Assembly (NCBI RefSeq): GCF_030253575.1
Contig: NC_080560.1
Location: forward strand, 40,347,001-40,411,000
Length of the DNA stretch: 64,000 bases
From: Rhododendron vialii
Taxonomy: Eukaryota; Streptophyta; Magnoliopsida; Ericales; Ericaceae
Direction of reading: 5' to 3'
In this document: piece after piece, positions 58,614 through 64,000 of the stretch
Position numbering within the stretch: the first letter of the stretch is position 1
Layout: every line of letters begins with the position of its first letter
Made by a program: the position numbers and the translations under genes
The notes under the pieces: generated by a model
What the model saw: only the letters and a program-made list of their open reading frames with translations
What the model was told of the DNA's origin: nothing
Database searches by the model: none

Positions 58614-59814
58614 TACTCATAGTGGAATATCTCTTTGTCTTGCCATGTTGGTTGTGTATGAGATGAGAGGTGTGTGAGGTTTGTGATGTGGGGGGAGGGT
58701 GTTTTTGAGTTTGGTGGGTAGGCGTGCAAGCACGACAGATGAGGCCTGTGGTCATTACTATTGGACAGTGCCAGCAAAACCCATCAGATTACTCATCAAA
58801 GCATACCTTCTGAATCATTCCCCCTGGCCTTCCCTCTTAAAACTGCAAATTTTGATTCCGAAACTCACTATTTCACATCATTAATTGCTCATACCTTCTG
58901 ATTCAAGTCGTTCATTTTTTTAAAGGTTTTTTTGAGGTTGTCGCGAAAGTAAAATTAAAGTTACACTGATCGGCCCCACATTGGTATTGATGTGAATAAA
59001 ACACATTATTTGTCTTCCTGAGACAAAGACAAACTTGCTTCTACATACTTCAGGTAATTTCTGCTACCAATCATACAAAGCCAAAGTTAACCCTAATCAG
59101 CTGAATTAACTGCTGAAGTAACTTGTGATGTTGTCTAGTCTTGAAAGCTAAGGGGGGGAACAATTTGTTGGGGCAGCAACATTACTACTTCCTAAAGCTA
59201 ACTAATAATGACAAATACTAAAAAAATGATTTTTGCCCCTCCCATAAAGGAAACAAATAAAAGTTTTTCAAGTGAGCATTAATTTTTGCAGTAGTAAATA
59301 CCAAAAGAAAATGAAATTTTATTTTATTACTCCTCGTTTATTCAGGTACACTTTTTTTTTTGTCGATATTATTCATGTAAATTACAAAACTAACCCTCAT
59401 ACGTTCTAAACTAGTACTATACTAAAGTAACTTGATTTGGTGTGTAGTCTTTAAAGCCAAAGGGAAGAGCGGGGGGGAACATTTGTTGTGGTAAAAGTAC
59501 CAGGAGCAACATTACTATTCCTTCCTAAAGCTAACCAGTACTGATGAAAATACAAGAAACAATTTTTACCACTGCCAAATAATAAAACGACAGAAGTTTT
59601 CAAGTAATTTAGTACTGTACTTCGCAATGGTAAATTCCAAAAGACAAATAATTTAGCACTCCCCCTTTTACTTTAACTACACTTTTTTTCTTTTTTTCAC
59701 TTATTCATGTAAATTTACAAAACTAACCTTCATGCATTTCGGATTTTCCCCCAATCCTGAAAAGAATAAGTTGAAACTTTGCATGAATGAGAAAAATAAA
59801 TAAGAAGTGGATAG

Positions 59815-60084
59815 TGTGACACCCCACTTTTCGGTGGCCGGTGGTACTACAGGAAGTAGCCTCCGTCCGGACGGAAGGGGGTAAGACATGGTTTATAAGA
59901 AAAGATCCCTCCTACTTGTACAAGGCCTTTTAAAGCCGTGAGGGCAGGCCAAAGCGCATAGGAACTTCACAGTTAAGCGTGCTCATCATGGGGTAGTCCA
60001 GAGATCAGTGACCTACTGGGAAGTCTATGGGCTTTGGGCGTCCAAAGTAGACAATATTGTTCAAAGATGGAGTGGGTCGTTACA
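59815..60084 (+). repeat. Cassandra 5' LTR
   Basis: 270 bp. The 5S-like part is about 59950-60027. The A-box region AGTTAAGCGTGC (59971-59982) is intact, but the region before the C box reads AGATCAGTGACC where 5S has GGATGGGTGACC. Confidence 0.92.
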
Positions 60085-60086
60085 AA

Positions 60087-60100
60087 TGGTATCAGAGCCC
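60087..60100 (+). other. Primer-binding site (tRNA-iMet)
   Basis: TGGTATCAGAGCCC is complementary to the 3' end of plant initiator methionine tRNA and sits two bases after the 5' LTR. Confidence 0.9.
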
Positions 60101-60206
60101 CGCCCTGGGCAAAATGGTGGGTAGGATGCGCTCTACTACCACGGACCCCAAGGGAGGTTACTGGGCCTGTGCAACGAGGACGTTGCATCCCTAAGGGGGG
60201 GTAGAT

Positions 60207-60472
60207 TGTGACACCCCACTTTCCGGTGGCCGGCGGTACTGCAGGAAGCAGGCTCCGTCCGGACGGAAGGGGGCAAGACATGGTTTATAAGAAAAGCCTT
60301 CTACTTGTACAAGGCCTTTTAAAATCGTGAGGGCAGGTCAAAGCGCATAGAAACTTCACAGTTAAGCGTGCTCATCATGGGGTAGTCCAGGGATGGGTGA
60401 CCTACTGGGAAGTCTATGAACTTTGGGCGTCCAAAGCGGACAATTTGGTACAAAGATGGAACGGTCGTTACA
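60207..60472 (+). repeat. Cassandra 3' LTR with well-preserved 5S-like promoter
   Basis: 266 bp. The 5S-like region is 60338-60418, with AGTTAAGCGTGC at 60360-60371 and GGATGGGTGACCTACTGG from 60391. This is closer to real 5S rRNA than in the 5' LTR. It differs from the 5' LTR at roughly twenty positions by eye, including a 3-4 bp gap. Confidence 0.92.
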
Positions 60473-60477
60473 GATAG

Positions 60478-60995
60478 AATATGAGGGTTCAAATTCGTTC
60501 TCAAGGGAAAAAAGAAGAAGCTAAATCCCCGGTAGCTATTGACTCTCAGGGGTCAGTCCATCTGAGACTCTGCACCGACTCTGAATGGGTTTATTGCTAG
60601 TGGACGATGGGATTAATTGGTTCTCAAAAAATTTGTCAATGTGCGGTTGAGATGGCAAGAGAGATTAAAAAAAAAATAAAATGGTAATGCTGCATGGAGC
60701 ATAAAAATGATGTGGATGATGCCTTTGTGTTTGACGTACGGACCTTCCCTGCCTCCCTCCTAACTCATCAATATTCTCATAATTTTAGCTGCCACGCCTA
60801 TGATTCCTTTTGTTTTTTATGTCTTGGAAAACAATTAAAGGATTTCTCTCTGGGCACGTCTGTGTTTTTGTTAAATATCCCACCTGCATGCCCATTCCGG
60901 AAAAAATCCCATGCTATATATGCTGTACCCCATGGCCAACTGGAGAGGTCTAATTGGCCCTGGTGTGGGCCCACAATTCATCTTTAATATATACA
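60478..60995. other. Intergenic, no gene seen
   Basis: No supported coding sequence or element. Confidence 0.4.
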
Positions 60996-61192
60996 AGGGC
61001 TGCAAACGAGCCGAGCTTAGTCATTTAGTAAATGAATTTAGACTATTTAATCGAGTCAAGCCACCCTTAACGAATCGAGCTATTATCAAACTCGTTCACT
61101 AAACGAGCCGAAAACTCCAGTTCAAGCTCGACTTATTTACTAAACGAGCCAAGCCGAGTATTAACTCGCTGAGCTCATGAGGTGCTCGGTTG
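60996..61192. mobile_element. MITE related to 43467-43676, right end missing
   Basis: It begins GGGCTGCAAACGAGCCGAG and has interior ACTAAACGAGCC and TTAACTCG motifs like the 43.5-kb copy. It stops near GTGCTCGGTTGATATG without the expected TTTGCA end. Confidence 0.55.
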
Positions 61193-61639
61193 ATATGATG
61201 GAATCATATTTGTCCTAAACAAAATGAAAGGGGTAATCTTCGGACTCGGAGTCCACCTCATATTTTTATTTTGTTTTAAATAAAAATAACTTTTGTAACC
61301 ATTTTTATTTTGTTTTAAATAGATTTATATTCACACTTTAGAGGTACTAATTAATAAAATTTTAAATTAATAGATAAAGTTCCATGGAGATTGTTGGAGA
61401 AATATAAATTAAGGGAGTATTCCTCAGAATTTTTGTTTTGCTTTATCCTTAGAGATTGTTGGAGATGTATATAAGAATCGATTGTCTACAAATTCTTTCC
61501 ACCTTAGATGGAAACTCCACAATTTTCACCATTGCCATTTGTGAGCCCCACCGTTTGTTCATAGCAGTAATATAAATCTTTCATCTTAAAGGACCCGTAG
61601 AGTAGTGTATCCACGCAAAAATCAAATTGTGAACAAACG
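61193..61639. other. Intergenic, AT-rich, no gene seen
   Basis: Includes a short direct repeat of TTTTATTTTGTTTTAAAT (about 61264 and 61303). No coding sequence. Confidence 0.4.
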
Positions 61640-63055
61640 TTGTGCTTCGTTTGCTCCGATATATGGAATAATGCCCCAAGCGTAGGGCTTAATACGTCAG
61701 TTGAAGCATGATAATCCAAAAATCCGGGATCGTACCCAAGGGAAAAATTAATACGGCTTTGTTGGATTTGTAGATGCAAGCAAGGGCTTTCGGCTTTTAG
61801 ACAGCCAACTTAGTTTTACGTGCGTAGTGGAAATGAAAAAGGCTAAATTGGAATGCGAATAAACTAAGATAAAAGACAGGTTAGGTCTAGGAATTACTAA
61901 CACTCACGACTCAAGTTAAACTGCATTTCTCACCTAAATACGCGGTTCAGGATACACAATCAAGATTCCCGAATCAGAAAATAGAATGGTTCGATTACCA
62001 AGCTAGCTCTAGAATTTATTTGGCAAATGCCTCGTGCATCAGAGCTCCAAGCATCATGTGTGGTAGGTAGGCGATGCTCCTACCTACACATGATCAAGGA
62101 GATTAACACCTTAGCGATTTGACAAATAAACCCGAACCCTACATCAATGATCGAAACCAAAGGTTTAAACTTTATGGTGAAAAACGCAATTCTACTTGAG
62201 CCATGCGGGATGTTAATCACTCCATGACCTAACTTTGGAAAACTACTCACCCATATCTAGAGAGATAAGAGCAAGCAAAAATCTAGCTAACATAATGAAA
62301 TAATAAGACTTGAAATAAACTAGAGATTAAGATAGATCGGGAGTAAAGAAACAACTTTAATTAAGGCGACAATATCAAAAACTAACAACTAAAGGCAGAA
62401 ATTAAAGATATTCAAAGCTGAAAATGAAGAACACTCAAGAACAATGCAAAAAGATTCAAAATCTAATCTAGATCTAAAATTATGTAAGCAAATCTAAAAT
62501 CTACTTATTTGTACAAAATGATGACACAAGCTTTTATACTCTGGGGATCCATGTACAGAATATACCGCGAGATACTCTAAAGATTCGCCCCTAAGGCCCT
62601 CGGCATCGATGGCAATGGGCTTAAGCTGTGTTGCTAAGGTGGTCGGCATCGATGTAAGGTAATACATCCCATCGATGCCGAGGCTGTTAAGGAACTGGGG
62701 TGCTAAGGGGCTTGGCATCGATGTAAAAGATTTCATCCCATCGATGCCGAGGCTGTTATCTCCAGCGGTTGGCCTTCCTTGCCTCGCCTGATCTTGCTTT
62801 GCCTTGCTTGTTCTTACCTTGCCTTGGCCTGCCTAATCTTGGCCTTGCACTGGACGTCGGGTCACTTCTGCCTTTGTTCTGCCTGAGCTGTTTTGCTTCT
62901 GCCTTGGCCTTAAAAATTCATTTCTTTGGCAATTCTCCTACAAAACAGAACTAAAACACTCTACAAGCAAATATCGTTAACAATAACTAATTAGTACTTA
63001 AATTAAACTAAAACTAAACACTAGCGCACCCTACATTACATTCTCGGGTGCTTAT
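61640..63055. repeat. Possible LTR-retroelement remnant
   Basis: The segment has ATCCGGGATCGTACCCAAGG near the left and ends CTCGGGTGCTTATCA near 63057. Both recall plant Ty3-type LTRs. No paired LTR, primer site or target duplication was found, so it could be a solo or truncated LTR or unrelated DNA. Confidence 0.3.
62600..62762 (+). repeat. Tandem hairpin minisatellite around GGCATCGATG
   Basis: Two 69-bp units start at 62645 and 62714. Each contains GGCATCGATG followed ~15-20 bp later by its inverse CATCGATGCC and then GAGGCTGTTA. A third partial GGCATCGATGG is at 62602. A Gly-Cys-Cys-type low-complexity stretch (CCTTGCC repeats) follows to ~62850. Confidence 0.8.
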
Positions 63056-63631
63056 CACGTTGATAAGTATATTAGAATTTAAATTTTGGTTTGTAAAATG
63101 AACAGTCTGATTTTTTAAAGTTAAACTGTCAATGGCCGTGTATTTTATAAACAAAAATTCAAGTTTTGATATCTAACGACGTCCATCTGCGAGTCATACA
63201 AAAACAATCTACATTACTGCAATAAACACACGGTGTGATCCACAACAGGTGGTGGAAACGGTGAGTTTTTCACTAAGGTGGAAAGAATGTAATCTTATCT
63301 TCTTTCTTCAACGTAGACATAATTGAGAAGCAGACAGTCTAGCATGTTTCCAGAAAACACTAGGACAGTGCTCACATCAATGGATTTGGCTGATTGAGCA
63401 GTATTTATTTTTTCGTTTTTCTTTTGTTTATTTAAATCCTTATGTATATCCACTTGATTAAAACCTTTAAACGGAAAATAAGCTTGTCTCCGCGTAGGAA
63501 CTCTAATAATTGTTTGTCATGCACAGAAGCATCTTGTCTATTATTATGTCTCTGTTTTCCTGAGCTACCTAGCTTGTCAATAAAATATATCTTTTTTTTG
63601 CTTGTCAATAAATTTATCTTCACCACTGAAG
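63056..63631. other. Intergenic, no gene seen
   Basis: No supported coding sequence or mobile element ends. Confidence 0.4.
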
Positions 63632-63872
63632 GTAGCCTAGATGACAAAAGCCTCTTTCATTCTCAAGCAAGACTTAGGTTCGGGTCTTGCCAGTGGCAAG
63701 GGATGAAGGATTTGTTCCCTTACCATCCTGTATCTAAGTGGTGCTGTGGCTGTGCCATGTCCTCACGGACAGTAGCTATGGCTCGAACCAGACATTTTAG
63801 AGCGGGTAGGGAGCTCCTATGGTCACACCCAAAGAGGGTTGCTACGCTGGTCGCCAGGGACGAAATTTTCTA
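63632..63872 (+). mobile_element. Possible SINE-like element
   Basis: The + strand has an A-box-like TAGCCTAGATGA (63633-63644) and a B-box-like GGTTCGGGTCT (63677-63687) spaced as in tRNA-derived SINEs. The 3' end and target duplication were not resolved; the 143-residue open frame here is probably incidental. Confidence 0.4.
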
Positions 63873-64000
63873 AATGCAGAGGCCGAATTATAAACAACAA
63901 AATTTTGAAATTTCAAGTTTCGAGAATCTATTAGTTTGTTGGTTTGGGTTTTCAGGGAAGATTTTCGGGCAACGAGTGGAGAGAGATGAAAAGAGAAATG
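63873..64000. other. Window end, no feature
   Basis: AT-rich, nothing recognised. Confidence 0.3.

Larger units (their letters stand above)
55711..59809. other. Gene-poor interval
   Basis: No supported coding sequence. It contains GA microsatellites at about 56424-56480 and 58580-58611, a 32-bp near-perfect palindrome (58211-58242), and an ~85-bp foldback (about 58450-58530, AGCATGTGTGTTGTCC / GGGACAACACCCATGCT). Confidence 0.6.
59815..60472 (+). mobile_element. Cassandra TRIM retrotransposon, complete
   Basis: Two LTRs (59815-60084 and 60207-60472) begin TGTGACACCCCACTTT and end GTCGTTACA, flanked by the 5-bp target duplication GATAG (59810-59814 and 60473-60477). Two bases after the left LTR is the primer-binding site TGGTATCAGAGCCC (60087), which matches the 3' end of initiator tRNA-Met. 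A polypurine tract AAGGGGGGG lies just before the right LTR. The interior is only 122 bp and has no coding capacity. Each LTR holds a 5S rRNA-derived segment, including AGTTAAGCGTGC and GTGACCTACTGGGAAGTC. This is the defining trait of Cassandra TRIMs, which are mobilised in trans. Confidence 0.95.

Noticed and set aside
60087-60100. tRNA gene at TGGTATCAGAGCC
   Set aside because: Only the primer-binding site is present; there is no cloverleaf.
59950-60418. 5S rRNA genes
   Set aside because: The 5S-like stretches are incomplete and lie inside the LTRs of a Cassandra element, repeated exactly with the LTRs. They are not a rDNA array.
62594-62762. CRISPR-like array
   Set aside because: Only two to three units with self-complementary halves in a plant genome; units vary and there are no spacers of uniform length.
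63442-63873. 143-residue frame near the window end
   Set aside because: No recognisable domain. It overlaps a SINE-like head, and its composition does not look coding.

Overview
This is nuclear DNA from a flowering plant, almost certainly a eudicot. The evidence is intron-rich genes with GT-AG junctions whose spliced products read as plant families (F-box/FBA, P-class PPR, LIFEGUARD, FBL4-type F-box/LRR, AP-5 mu), AT-rich introns, long CT/GA microsatellites, and many short non-autonomous transposons. I could not name the genus from the sequence. No bacterial-style operon, CRISPR array, tRNA gene or genuine rRNA gene was seen.

Layout. 1-10.8 kb: a tandem segmental duplication carrying two F-box (FBA-type) genes, both broken but by different means. 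Copy A (869-2372) is split by a 406-bp MULE-type MITE, and copy B (7388-8440) has one in-frame stop. Copy A's downstream arm also gained an 829-bp hAT element and two short tandem duplications that copy B lacks. 12.6-17 kb: an intronless PPR gene (12665-14503) whose 3' end plus downstream DNA is repeated once in tandem as a decayed copy. 18.4-19.2 kb: an 813-bp hAT element. 20.6-26 kb: a 5-kb element with long terminal inverted repeats, Mutator-like in form. It holds a damaged exon resembling an oxysterol-binding-protein-related (ORP) gene and antisense exons resembling an RPA70-like protein. It lies between two ~143-bp direct repeats, one of which is the promoter-proximal region of the next gene. 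26.07-29.4 kb: a LIFEGUARD (BAX-inhibitor-1 family) gene with four exons. 32.2-41.7 kb: an FBL4-type F-box/LRR gene with eight exons and SINEs in its introns. 43.9-50.8 kb: the AP-5 complex mu subunit gene with eight exons. 50.8-64 kb: no protein-coding gene that I can support. This stretch is a collection of MITEs, foldbacks, microsatellites and a complete 658-bp Cassandra TRIM retrotransposon with 5S rRNA-derived LTRs.

The genes do not form one pathway. All three intact multi-exon genes and the PPR gene look like single-locus housekeeping or signalling genes: LFG in ER/Golgi membrane cell-death control, FBL4 as an SCF adaptor, AP5M in late endosomal sorting, and PPR in organelle RNA processing. 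The young F-box pair is a fast birth-and-death locus. The strongest observations concern mobile DNA: the Cassandra element, the composite MULE-like element with captured exons and 143-bp flanking repeats, and the MITE that splits an otherwise clean F-box reading frame. I found no clearly new biological system.
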